Source: Siderastrea siderea
Lineage: Eukaryota; Cnidaria; Anthozoa; Scleractinia; Rhizangiidae
NCBI GenBank assembly: GCA_964030785.1
Contig: OZ034970.1
Span: 41,410,377-41,474,376 of the forward strand
Reading direction: 5' to 3'
DNA length: 64,000 bases
Position numbers and translations under genes: made by a program. The stretch's first letter is position 1; each line of letters starts with the position of its first letter. The notes beneath the pieces are model-generated. The model ran no database searches. It was not told the DNA's origin and saw nothing but the letters and a program-made list of their open reading frames with translations. This document shows positions 36,046 through 46,423 of this stretch, piece by piece.

Positions 36046-37160
36046 AGGACATTACATATATCTGATTAGCATGCCAACATGGACTTGCAGTACAAATAGC
36101 CACAAACAAAGGATTTTCAGTTGGTAATCACATCCACAGAGGTTTGACCAATTTACTTAGGACCTGAATGCACTAATTTAATTTGTACTTAACCCTTCAA
36201 GCTCCAATATCAACATGCATGTTCTTTTCACTGTTCTCCGCACATATCTTATGGTACAGTCTGGGCAAAAAACTTCCACTCGTCTGCCCATCCGAGACGA
36301 GTACTCTCTTATCTAAGACGAGTCGATTTCCAAAAGCACTTTTCCAACAAGACAAGTAGAATTTGCCACAAAAAATTTGTTTTCTACTGAGTTCTGAGTT
36401 TCCCAAGCATCTCTGGACTTTGAAAACTAACTTGAGTTTCCAAATTTGGGTTATTTTCACACAAACTTGGCCATTTTGACCCTATTTTCCGAGAATACGT
36501 GTATTTGGCACTGTTGTTTCGGTTAAGACTGGGATCCACATTTCATAGATGGAAAATAAACTTATGTAATAGTAGTTCCACATCGTTCCGCAAGTGACTC
36601 AACAACAACTTATGAGTACTTGTTTTACATTAACCCTATTCTGCCTGGGCTTTTTTTTTAGTTTCTGAGCCTGAGGGGGGGAGGGGGGCACAAAGTGCCC
36701 CTCGTATAGATCTGGAAAAGTATTAATGCTCTTGTGATGAAACTTGGCACTTTTATAGCACGTCAGTAGCTTACCAGCTTGGGCTTATGACGTGTCGATT
36801 ATGACATTTCGTGACGTCACAATGACGTCACAAACCAGCCAGTTTGACTTTTGAGGCCGCCATCTTGAATCCCGACCTGCAGTCATACAGTTGACAATGA
36901 CGACATCGAAAAATACAAAAATGTAAATGTTCCTGTCAAGTAAGGGAATAACAAGATTAGAGAGACCAGGGATGAATCTTAATGTTCCCTTCCCTTTGGT
37001 CACCCCCCCTCTCATTGTTACAAATTTGATATTTAAAAAATATTTTATAAAATAATGTTACAGTGTATGTTGAGAAAATTTCATTCTCCCACTCGCAACT
37101 TGCATGTCCTGCCATCTCACAAAATCCATTTTATCCTAACCACCCATGATTACTTAGGTT
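36046..37160. other. Intergenic or intronic, nothing coding recognised
   Basis: No coding exon is recognised, including the missing PX-domain exon. 36189-36260 is a partial relative of the MITE at 31729. Confidence 0.45.
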
Positions 37161-37164
37161 CCCT

Positions 37165-37340
37165 ATGCCTTGCCCCTCCCCCCAATTCCCTTTCCCATAC
37201 CACTCCCACGGTTTCCCTTTCCCGTACCCCCCCCCAGCAGTTTCCCTTTCCCATACCCCTCCCCATAATTTCCCTTTCACATATCCCTCCCTTTCCTGTA
37301 CCCCTCCCCACAGAACTTTCCCCTTCTCCTCCCCAGCTCT
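37165..37340. repeat. Polypyrimidine minisatellite
   Basis: About five to six imperfect units of tttccctttcccataccccc make a strand almost free of purines. Such asymmetry can form triplex or H-DNA. Open frames here are low-complexity artefacts. Confidence 0.8.
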
Positions 37341-37918
37341 ACACATACGGTGAACAATAACATAAAAACTCACTGTAACAATAGCCAGTAATATTGTGCC
37401 CTCGGAATATCCCAAGAGCAGTGCTGAACCACAGAGCGTCATGATTTAGCCTGTGATAAACACAAACCTAAGTCCACCAGGAGTCCCAGAACATCCTGTG
37501 CCACCAAATACACACTAGAATCCAAATTTCCAACTGGAAGAAATAAAAATGTATGTGAACTAAGAATCCAAGGAAGAAGGGTATTATTTGAAAGCATGCT
37601 TAATAAATAAATTGGGGGCTCTGAAGCTATTCTATCAAATGAACATCTTTCCTGTGCACTGCACTAGGTTAATATTGCAAGCTGTCTAGTGATGAAATCA
37701 AAACAGCTGCCTTGAGATGCTAGTCGAACTGATTGTTTACGCACACCTAGGCCATAAGCAGACACCAAACTGCAGTCCCGGCAATTTCTCTACTAAAGCT
37801 CCCTACTTCTAACCTCCTGTAAGCGGACAACTCTCGTAACTGGAAGCAGACACCTTTTTAAGCTCCAGGAGCTAACATGACCTCCTGTAAGCAGAGAGAC
37901 CTTCTTAAACTCAAGCTC

Positions 37919-38592
37919 ACACGACAGTCCCACTCTGTTTAAGCTACACCTCTGACGATTTGCTTGTTTGCAAACCCTGACCACATTAAAAAAATTGTTC
38001 TAGATTGCAATATATATGACAGGCACTGGAAAGAGCTACCTCAGATTTGGTCATTTCTTAGGCATCAAGTAGTTACACGTACATGACTTCCACAAAACAG
38101 CACTTAATATGTGTAAACATTGCTATGCCTATAACTGAGAAAAAAACAGGATCAAAGACAATACATTCTTGTTGTACGAAAGTCTCTTTTACAAAAGCGA
38201 CACTATGAATTTTTTGTTAAATAAATTTCTCTTTCGGCTAGTCATATGAAAATAAGTCCAAGGTTGTCAGAAAGTTTTGGAGTAGATGGCTGAGCTTGTA
38301 GAGTAAGCAGCCATTTTTTTAACAAAACATCTCTTGTACAGAACTCCCAACCACAGTATGTAGCCGGCCAATATAACAAAGCAGGGGGTGTTTTTCGCCA
38401 CCAGCCACCTTCTGACAACCCTGCAAGTCTCCTAGAGAAAAGTACTCAGAGAATAGCTCGATCAATATTGTATCCTGCACCTCACACAACAGTTCCACTC
38501 CGTTTATGCTACACCTCTGTCAATTTACTTGTTTGTTAACCCTGACCACATTAAAAAAATTGTTATAGATTCCAATATGACAGGCACAGGAA
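37919..38592. repeat. Direct repeat pair (~110 bp)
   Basis: The blocks 37919-38030 and 38483-38592 share gctacacctctg and ccctgaccacattaaaaaaa. Several cctgtaagcagacac-like strings lie around them. They seem to be remnants of an old repeat family. The interval between shows no gene. Confidence 0.65.
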
Positions 38593-39132
38593 CCATTAAA
38601 TTTTTTAAATAGAAACTTTGACAACCACATCACCATGAGTTTTCACGCACACTACACCGTAAGATTCTTGAAAACTCTTTCAACCTCCTGTAAGCAGACA
38701 CATCCTGTAAGTGGACACTTTAAGCTTAAGGCTCGGTCCCAATTAGGGTGTCTGCTTACCAGAGGGTCGAATGTATTTTTAATAATAAATAGTAAAGTAT
38801 CATCATATGGCTTTCTTACTTCTGAATGAATTCTCGGATGAATTCTTGTCTGCCTAGAAGAGTATAAGCACTTACAGCTGGAAATTGTGAGAATGAAGTC
38901 CAAAAGAGGACAGATACCAAGCTAGCTTGAGAGTGGCCTGGGTGCTGTTTTCTGCTTCCACTTTAACTGCTTTTTCTTCCATTACAAAACACATGGCTGA
39001 AATTCCCTTAAAACAAGCATTTAACTTTAGATAGCATTAAAGGGACACTGCCACCAAGTTTAAGGATAACTTTGAAAAGCTATAAAAGACAATTTATTCT
39101 TATCAGAGGATACCCAAAAATACTGGTTGAGT

Positions 39133-39269
39133 TGTAACACTACTAAGGACACAACAAGCTTCCGAAACGAACTATAATTCTTCATGAGTACAGAACACAC
39201 TCTAGCACATGTTTGCTACACGCAGACTACGCATGTCCGACCTAACTCGGGTTCAGGCCCCACGCTACA
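39133..39269 (-). repeat. Gypsy 3' LTR
   Basis: 137 bp, same sequence as 44299-44435. The flanking 4-mer is gagt. Confidence 0.95.
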
Positions 39270-39318
39270 CTACCCCCTCCCATATAAGGTCAGAGGTTAG
39301 AGTCTGAGTTATCAAAAG

Positions 39319-42300
39319 TTAAATAGCAACTGTTCCAACAAGAGTAAAAGGCAATGCAGGATAAACAACAACTGTTCTAACGTAGTCCTGGAGCCACAAT
39401 GGCTCTCTTCGTTCGCGTCTCGGTCTAACTGGACTTTGACTTAATTCATTAAACGATTCATTGTTTACTGAAGGGACCTCCAGCTGGTAAGGCACAACAG
39501 CGGGCTGTGCATCTGGACTTAGAGTTCCACTCGCCTCCTGGACCTGAGGCGTTTCATGACCCTCTGTGGCCAGAACGACAGGATTTTCCAGCCATTCCAA
39601 TTCGACCCCACCAGTATCACCAGCTGCTCCCTGGGCTTGAGTTGGCTGCAGCACATCTCTCGAGCTTTCTGATTGAGCCGTTCCTCTGGAAGTGGTTGCT
39701 TGAGGAGGTTTCTCATGGACCTCTGGTGGTGTTAAACAAGGTTTCAGGTAATTGAAATGTACCACCTTCCTCCTGCGTCGCTCCCCGGCTTTCCTTCTCT
39801 CCTCCTCAATGCGATAGGTAACATCAGACAAGGCTTTCACAACCCTCCAAGGACCACACCAAGGTTTGAGGAATTTCTTCCTCCTTGATCTGGTTCGGTT
39901 TCGATACCAGACTCGGTCTCCTACACGAAACCGCTGACCGTGGCATTTGGTGTCGTAATAAGCTTTCTGAGTTTTCTGCGCCCGCTTGAGGTTCTCTCTC
40001 ACTATGTGCTCTGTCTCCTCCAGTTGCTTCTTCTGCTGAATAACATAATCGGGATAAGACTGTGCCCCTCTCTGGGGCGGTGACGTGTCAAGCTTCAGGA
40101 CTGCGTCAAGAGGCAAGATAGCTTCTCTGCCAAACATTAGACGGTAAGGGGTAAATCCAGTTGACTCATGTACACTGGTATTGTACGCAAGGACCGCTTT
40201 CGGTACAAAGTCTGCCCAGTCCCGGCGATGGTCAGAAATCAATTTGCTCAAAATCTTCACCAGTGATTTGTTTAGTCTCTCCACTTGCCCATCACCCTGG
40301 GGATGATATGGCGTTGTTCGAGTTTTTGCTGCATCAATTAAATCGCACAGTCCCTTGAAGACAGCTCCATCCACATTGGCTTCCTGATCAGAATGTAAAC
40401 TCTCAAAGCAGCCAAACCGGCATATGTACTCATCCATCACTTTCTTTGCAAGCGTTACTGCTGAAGTGTTCCTCACTGGGAAAGCCTGGGCAAATTTAGT
40501 AAAGTGATCGGAAACCACCAGCAGCCACTCGTGACCCGAGCTTGACCTTGGCGTAGGTCCAACTATGTCTATAGCAACTCTTTGCAAGGGGTGACCTGAC
40601 TTGATGTTGATAAGAGGTGCTTTAGGCAACTTGCTGGGGTCATTAACTTCAGCACACGGACCACACCTTCTAATGTGATTTTCGAGATCCTCACGCATGC
40701 CATGCCAGTAAACTCTCCTCCGCACCTTCTCCAAAGTTTTTGACACACCAAGGTGACCGGCTGACGGACTATCATGAAGGGCATACAACACTTGAGGCAC
40801 AAGACTTTCTGGCAAACAAATCTGCTGGTAGATCTCCTGGCCTGTCACTTCGTTTTCCCAGCGTCTGAACACCAGACCATCCTTGAGAAACAGCCTTCCC
40901 CACTGTGACCAGTACGACAGAAGTTTGCGCCCACCTCCTTCCACATCACGCCTCGCGGGTCTTGCACCAGATTTAAGCCAATCCACCACCTGCGACAGAA
41001 CAGGATCTTGTTTCTGGGTTGCTTTGATACATTCATTTGACAGTGGCTCTACGTTGACGGACTGGATCAACATGGCATCCTCCTCACCCTGTTCCTCTAG
41101 AGTGGTGCCTTCCCCTGTCAGGCGGGAGAGTCCATCTGCATTTCCATGCAAATGTCCAGGGCGATGTTCCACCTCAAAGTCAAAATCACTCAGCCTTTCT
41201 AGCCACCGGGCAACCTGACCCCTAGGGTTCTTGAAATTCTTTAGCCACTGTAGAGCACTATGGTCAGTCCTAGCAAGAAATCGTCTGCCGTAGAGATATG
41301 TCTCAAAGTGTTCCGATCCCCAGACAAGGGCTAAAAGTTCCTTCCGGGTGGTGCTGTAGTTTCGTTCAGCCTTTGATAGTGCACGTGCTGCATATGCTAT
41401 AACACGCTCTTTCCCATCCTGAACCTGAGATAACACTGCTCCCAAGCCACTGTCACAGGCATCAGTGTCTAAAATAAATGGTACATCCAACCGAGGAAAA
41501 ACAAGGATGGGGGCGTTCATCAACTTCCGCTTAATGTTCAGAAAGGCTTCTTCACACTCATCTGTCCATCTAAAACGTTCACCCTTTTGAGATGCACTGT
41601 GTAAGGGGGCGGCAATGTCAGCATAGTTTGGCACAAATTCTCGGTAATAACCAGCTGTTCCCATAAATGCTTTCAGCTGGCTCTCATTTTCTGGCACTGG
41701 CCACTCCCTTATGACTTTCACTTTCTCTGGATCCGTAGAAATGCCATCCCGGGTCACCACATGACCTAGCACAACCACCTGTTCTGACAAGAGCTTGCAT
41801 TTCTTAGGGTTAATCTTCAAGCCTGCTTCCGACAAACGCGACAGGACCAGTGACAGTCTCTCTCGATGCTCCTGTAAGGTTCGGCCAAAAATGATGATGT
41901 CATCTAGATACACTAGACAGTCTGACCAGCACAAGCCTTTCAAGACAAGATGCATAGCCCTCATGAAACATGCTGGTGCATTTGTTAGGCCAAAACTTAA
42001 CTTCCGGAATTGGTAAAGGCCATCCGCGGTTGCGAAGGCTGTTTTCTCCCGATCTTCTTCTGCAACATCAATTTGCCAGTATCCACGGAGTAGATCAAGG
42101 TGAGAAAACCACTGTGCACCAGCTAAACTCTCTAATATATCATCACAACGTGGAAGTGGGTACAAGTCTCGCTTGGTTACCTTGTTCAGAGCCCGATAGT
42201 CTACACAGAAGCGTTGACTGCCGTCAGGCTTGGCAACCAAAACTACTGGAGAGGACCACGGAGATTCAGACGGTTCTATGATCTGTGCTTCAAGCATTTC

Positions 42301-43373
42301 ATCCACTTGACGGCGCATTTCTTGCCTTTTATGGAAAGGGACTCTTCTAGGTGGTACCTGAATTGGCTGTGCTGATCCAGTGTCAATGGTATGTTTCGCA
42401 CCTTTGGCTGTACCTAAATCCCATGGCCCCTTTGAAATGCAGTCAGCATAAGTGGACAGAACCTCATAGTGCTTACGTTTTTCCTCTTCTGGAACCAAAT
42501 CACCACTTATGGGAAACATCTCTTCCAAAGGAATACTACCATTGTCAGAGTTTTTCACAAAAACCGCACTACACTGCCTAGTCCCCAATTCCACCTCAAC
42601 ATTTTCCTTAGCAGCCCCTACAACTTTGTAACCCTCACTCAAGCCACCTTTGTCAGGCAGTTCATCTACACCCACTAGTGGGTGGAGGTCCCCAATACTG
42701 CTGCAGCGGTAAATTTTGAGAGGTTTGTTAAGGCTATTAAACACACGAACTGGTATTCGACCATCTTTTACAGTTACTGCAGTCCGCAAGGCCCCAGCGG
42801 AATACCTTTCTGAAAACTTGCTTTGTGGTTCAACCACACCGACACATTCATCCAGGCCACTCACCCCCTCGATCTCACAAGGTATATCAGCAACCATATT
42901 TGGTGATAATGTCACGGTTTCAGCAACAGTAATCCTGTAAACTTTATCAAGGGGACCAAACACCATCTTACTGGGTCCCCCTTTACTGTATACAGTGTTA
43001 TTGTCAAAGTTAATAATACACTTGTGAGCCATTAGAAAATCTATGCCAATCAATACTTGTTGTGGTAACCCTCGACATACTAACACCCTATGTTGCGCCT
43101 TGATACCACCAAGCTCAATTGTCAACTCTGTTTCACCAACAACATCAAGTGGCATGTTATTAGCCCCAAGAACAGGCTTTCTTGGGGGTTCAAGCTTACT
43201 TGTATTAGTGTTAATACAATGGTATATGTCATCACTGATAATTGTCGCTTCAGCACCAGTGTCCAGTAAAGCATGGGACAGAACACCATTGACACGACAT
43301 GGCATAAATGCACCCTTTGAGTTATCGGGCGGGGTCACTTCTGGCTGCGCCCCGCCCGTCTCCAGTTTCCCTG
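39319..43373 (-). CDS. pol: Gypsy Pol polyprotein
   Basis: The Pol frame is open from about 43373 to its stop at 39319, over 1,340 codons. Numbering from 43338, the aspartic protease motif LLDTGAEATI is at residues 24-33. Reverse transcriptase follows with its YLDD box near 476, then RNase H. The integrase has an HHCC zinc-binding region and a DDE triad at about 923, 983 and 1017. A GPW..V module near the end resembles the GPY/F integrase tail. There is no ATG at the Gag overlap; the frame is -1 to Gag, so Pol is probably made by ribosomal frameshifting. Confidence 0.95.
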
Positions 43374-44270
43374 GTCATGACGAACTTGATGAGGACAATT
43401 TCGGATGAAATGGTTCAGACTACCACACTTAAAGCATGCTCTAGGAGACTCTACACTGTCATTCCTACCTTGCCTTCCTTGAGGAACGCTCTTCAACTTC
43501 TCTAAAATTTCTGCTTGTTGTTGAAAGAGCTGCTGAGCCCATGCTGGGGGCTCGGGGGTGCCATGATGTGAAGTAAAATTCCCGTCCACCTTCTCTTCGG
43601 ACGTTGAAGTAAGAACGTGAGCACTCCCTTTGTTTAACACTTTTTGATTCGATTCATATCGCTGAGTGGCCGCCAGTGCTTCATCCAAGGTATTCGGGCC
43701 CAAATCCAACACCTTCTCTCGTAACGTGAGGGGGGTCAAAGCACCAATGAAGAAATCTCTCGCAGTGCGATCAAGTATAACTAGCGGGTCATCAGGATAG
43801 GCCAGCTCGACAAGGCGAGAGATTTCGCATCTCAGTTGATGTAAATCCTCATCGGGTCGACGTAACTTGGCTCGAAGAGTAGAAATGTGCACTTGTCGTG
43901 ATTCTTTCGGATGAAAACGATCTGTCAGCGAGCGTTCAAGAACCTCCCATGTGGATGTTTGCTCGGCAGTGAGACTGTGGTATGTCTGCTCGGCGAGGCC
44001 TTTCAGGTACGCTGGCAAAATTTGACATTGAAGCTCGGCATTCCACTTATTCAGCGAAGCGATGTTTTTAAATTTCCGTAACCACACCAGCCAGTTTTCT
44101 CCCGAAGCAGCCGAAAAGGTTTCGGGTTTAATGCGAAGAGAATGATCCGCCAAGGCGATCGATGAGCCGGCGGAGCTGTGCGAACTGGCTGCATTCGTTT
44201 CACTTTTCTTCGCAAGGTTGGCTTCTAACTTAGCCACTTTCGCCTCCAAGGCCTTCACAGTTTCCTCCAT
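43335..44270 (-). CDS. gag: Gypsy Gag protein
   Basis: An ATG at 44268-44270, just after the primer-binding-site region, starts a 311-residue protein. It has an N-terminal coiled-coil-like stretch (EETVKALEAKVAKLEANLA), a central capsid-like region and a single zinc knuckle, CFKCGSLNHFIRNC (CX2CX4HX4C), near the C-terminus. It would form the particle and bind the RNA. The frame is open upstream of this ATG, into the LTR, but the ATG is the best start. Confidence 0.9.
   Translation of the reverse strand: MEETVKALEAKVAKLEANLAKKSETNAASSHSSAGSSIALADHSLRIKPETFSAASGENWLVWLRKFKNIASLNKWNAELQCQILPAYLKGLAEQTYHSLTAEQTSTWEVLERSLTDRFHPKESRQVHISTLRAKLRRPDEDLHQLRCEISRLVELAYPDDPLVILDRTARDFFIGALTPLTLREKVLDLGPNTLDEALAATQRYESNQKVLNKGSAHVLTSTSEEKVDGNFTSHHGTPEPPAWAQQLFQQQAEILEKLKSVPQGRQGRNDSVESPRACFKCGSLNHFIRNCPHQVRHDQGNWRRAGRSQK
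43365..43371 (-). promoter_or_regulatory. Candidate -1 frameshift site
   Basis: The heptamer GGGAAAC is phased in the Gag frame as G GGA AAC, the X XXY YYZ form. It lies about 27 bases before the Gag stop and inside the Gag-Pol overlap, and is followed by a GC-rich stretch. Confidence 0.6.
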
Positions 44271-44298
44271 GACCAAATGTTCCACCGCTGCCACCAAA

Positions 44299-44435
44299 TG
44301 TAACACTACTAAGGACACAACAAGCTTCCGAAACGAACTATAATTCTTCATGAGTACAGAACACACTCTAGCACATGTTTGCTACACGCAGACTACGCAT
44401 GTCCGACCTAACTCGGGTTCAGGCCCCACGCTACA
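44299..44435 (-). repeat. Gypsy 5' LTR
   Basis: 137 bp, same sequence as 39133-39269. The gag start codon lies about 30 bases inside the element from its end. Confidence 0.95.
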
Positions 44436-44734
44436 GAGTTTCATTTAAAAATACTCTCTGAGACTATCACTAGGTGTGCTTGGCTCAAATTGCTAAGACG
44501 GAAATGGATTGCAACTTGAAAACATCAGGCTCGTGTTTTCAAGTTTTTCCTTTGTTTCTTGAAAAAAAGTGCCAGAAACTGACTATGGTTTGTTTTCCCT
44601 TTGAGAAAAACATTTGATTTTCTTCTCTTGGCATTCTAGGAGTAATGTGTACGAAAAAATTAAGGCATTCAATTTAAATTTCAGTACATTTTTCACCCTA
44701 AAACATAAAAATCCCTGTGACAGAGTCCCTTTAA

Positions 44735-45578
44735 AGAGGTGAACATAGAAAGTATTCAATAAAAAAATAAATAAACCCCTTCCGGTGGCACCTGGTATAT
44801 TACAGGATAATGCCCAAGGCATAAAAATGGTCCACAAAATGTTCACTTTGAGGGCAACTGTGAAGTTTTGAGAACAATCTCTCTTTCTTACAATGTGTGT
44901 GCTAAAGAGATCAAACAGTGGGTGGGTATTGGAGTACACTTGCGGCTGAACATTAAATCCAATTTGGTTAGTTTACTTGATTCTATATGATTATATGATT
45001 TTATGTGACTTTCTTTCTTGTTTTTCTCTCATCAATGAAATGGGAATGAGAGTGTGCAAAAATTAACGGCAATCGGTGGGTTATAATAAATAACAAAATA
45101 GTCTAGTTGTGTTGCTCAGACATTGGCTAGAGCTTGTATACCCCAGCCTGGTTTCTTACAGTGATGCAACAAGGATTATTACCAGGTAGCAGATCCAGGA
45201 GCATGGCCCAAGGGGTCTGGGCCTTCTTTCGCCCTCCTTCAAACCTATACCCTTCAATTTTTTATGAGGACTGTTTGGTTGATTGGACACGGTGACATGC
45301 ACATTTGATATACAGGTACAGTATGCTCACAATTACTCAGAATACCTTGAACGAAACCCACGCTGTCGTAATGTACTGGTCAAATCGAAGCTTCAACCCC
45401 CCCTCCCCCCCTCTCCCAATTATAGGCCAGCATTTGACTGTGCATCATGCCCGGGGAGGGGGGAATTTGGACGTTGCCTTGGAAAGGTGAGGAATTTCAA
45501 CCGGATTTACCTCTTGTGTTCTGGCATAATACTCCCAGGAAGTTTTTTCGTTTTTTACAGGGTTTGACTTACAAGATA
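44735..45578. other. Intergenic, nothing recognised
   Basis: No coding exon or RNA is recognised. 45283-45567 is a low-information open frame interrupted by a C-rich tract. Confidence 0.5.
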
Positions 45579-46423
45579 CCCAGCGTAACTAATCGATAAA
45601 TCGATAGCCCAATAAAATCGATATTAATCGATATATTTAATTGATTCTAATCAATTGATTTTTATCGGAAATCGATAAGAATCGATACCATTTTCAGTTG
45701 TGACTATCGATTTTATCGATTATTATTGATTTCTGTTAATTAATATCGATTTCATTGGTTTTCATCTCCAGTTCTTAGACGTTCTTATAGCCGTTTAACA
45801 CCACAACCAACCCTCCATCCACCTCTGGGATCACTGAATGGTTCTCCTGTTAGCGTGCTGTACATGAGGTGTAAACAAAGTATGAAAATTACATTTCCTT
45901 ATGAAACATTCAGCTTATGCTGATTCTTTAAACACAATAATATGTTAAAGTGCGCTAAAACCACCTACCATTTGGATCCATCCGCTATGGGCCATAGAAA
46001 TGGAACGAGCTCTCCTTGAATGTGGCCTAGCTGCCCTCTGCTATTGCAAACTTTCAATGCTTGTCCTCTTGATCCGCCTTTTTTTTAGATAGCCCAAAAT
46101 GCTGTCCGACCTCTACATCAAACGTTCATGGTATCCTTTCTCAACGCAATGAATTTTCATTTTCGCTGTCTCTACACAGCCGTGCACTACCGATCGAGAC
46201 ATGCTGACAATTGATCACAACAGAGTCTATAGTGCTATTGGGGCCAACACTCTTCTCGTTAAAAATCGATAAAAATCGATACTGTTTGTAGTGGAAAAGT
46301 TGTGACTATCGATTTTCATCAATTACCGATATTAATCGATAGTAATCGACGAATCTGATCGATTAATATCGATTTATCGATCAGCTTTCCGATGATCGAT
46401 TATGATCTATTAGTTACGCCGGG
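45579..46423. mobile_element. 845-bp TIR element with ATCGAT subterminal arrays
   Basis: The ends cccagcgtaactaat and, inverted, cccggcgtaactaat are flanked by the direct 7-mer caagata (45572-45578 and 46424-46430). About 160-180 bp inside each end is crowded with ATCGAT and ATTAATCGAT words. The centre has no coding sequence. The duplication length and subterminal motif clustering suggest a hAT-like non-autonomous element. Confidence 0.85.

Larger units (their letters stand above)
39133..44435 (-). mobile_element. Complete Ty3/Gypsy LTR retrotransposon
   Basis: Two 137-bp LTRs (39133-39269 and 44299-44435) appear identical base for base, with TG..CA ends and a 4-bp target duplication gagt (39129-39132 and 44436-44439). 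On the minus strand a primer-binding-site-like TGGTGGCAGCGGTGG follows the 5' LTR, and a purine tract (GGGAGGGGGTAG) precedes the 3' LTR. Gag and Pol are open throughout. The LTRs are short for this class. Everything points to a very recent, possibly active insertion. Confidence 0.95.
39037..44734. mobile_element. TIR element (TTAA target) split by a Gypsy insertion
   Basis: The left end TTAAAGGGACACTGCCA at 39037 is mirrored by a right end whose reverse complement reads TTAAAGGGACTCTGTCA (ending 44734). Without the Gypsy element it would be about 383 bp and non-coding. TTAA targets are typical of piggyBac- and Kolobok-type elements. Confidence 0.8.

Noticed and set aside
42351..43505. Plus-strand open frames inside the Gypsy element
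   Set aside because: They are shadows of Pol on the opposite strand.
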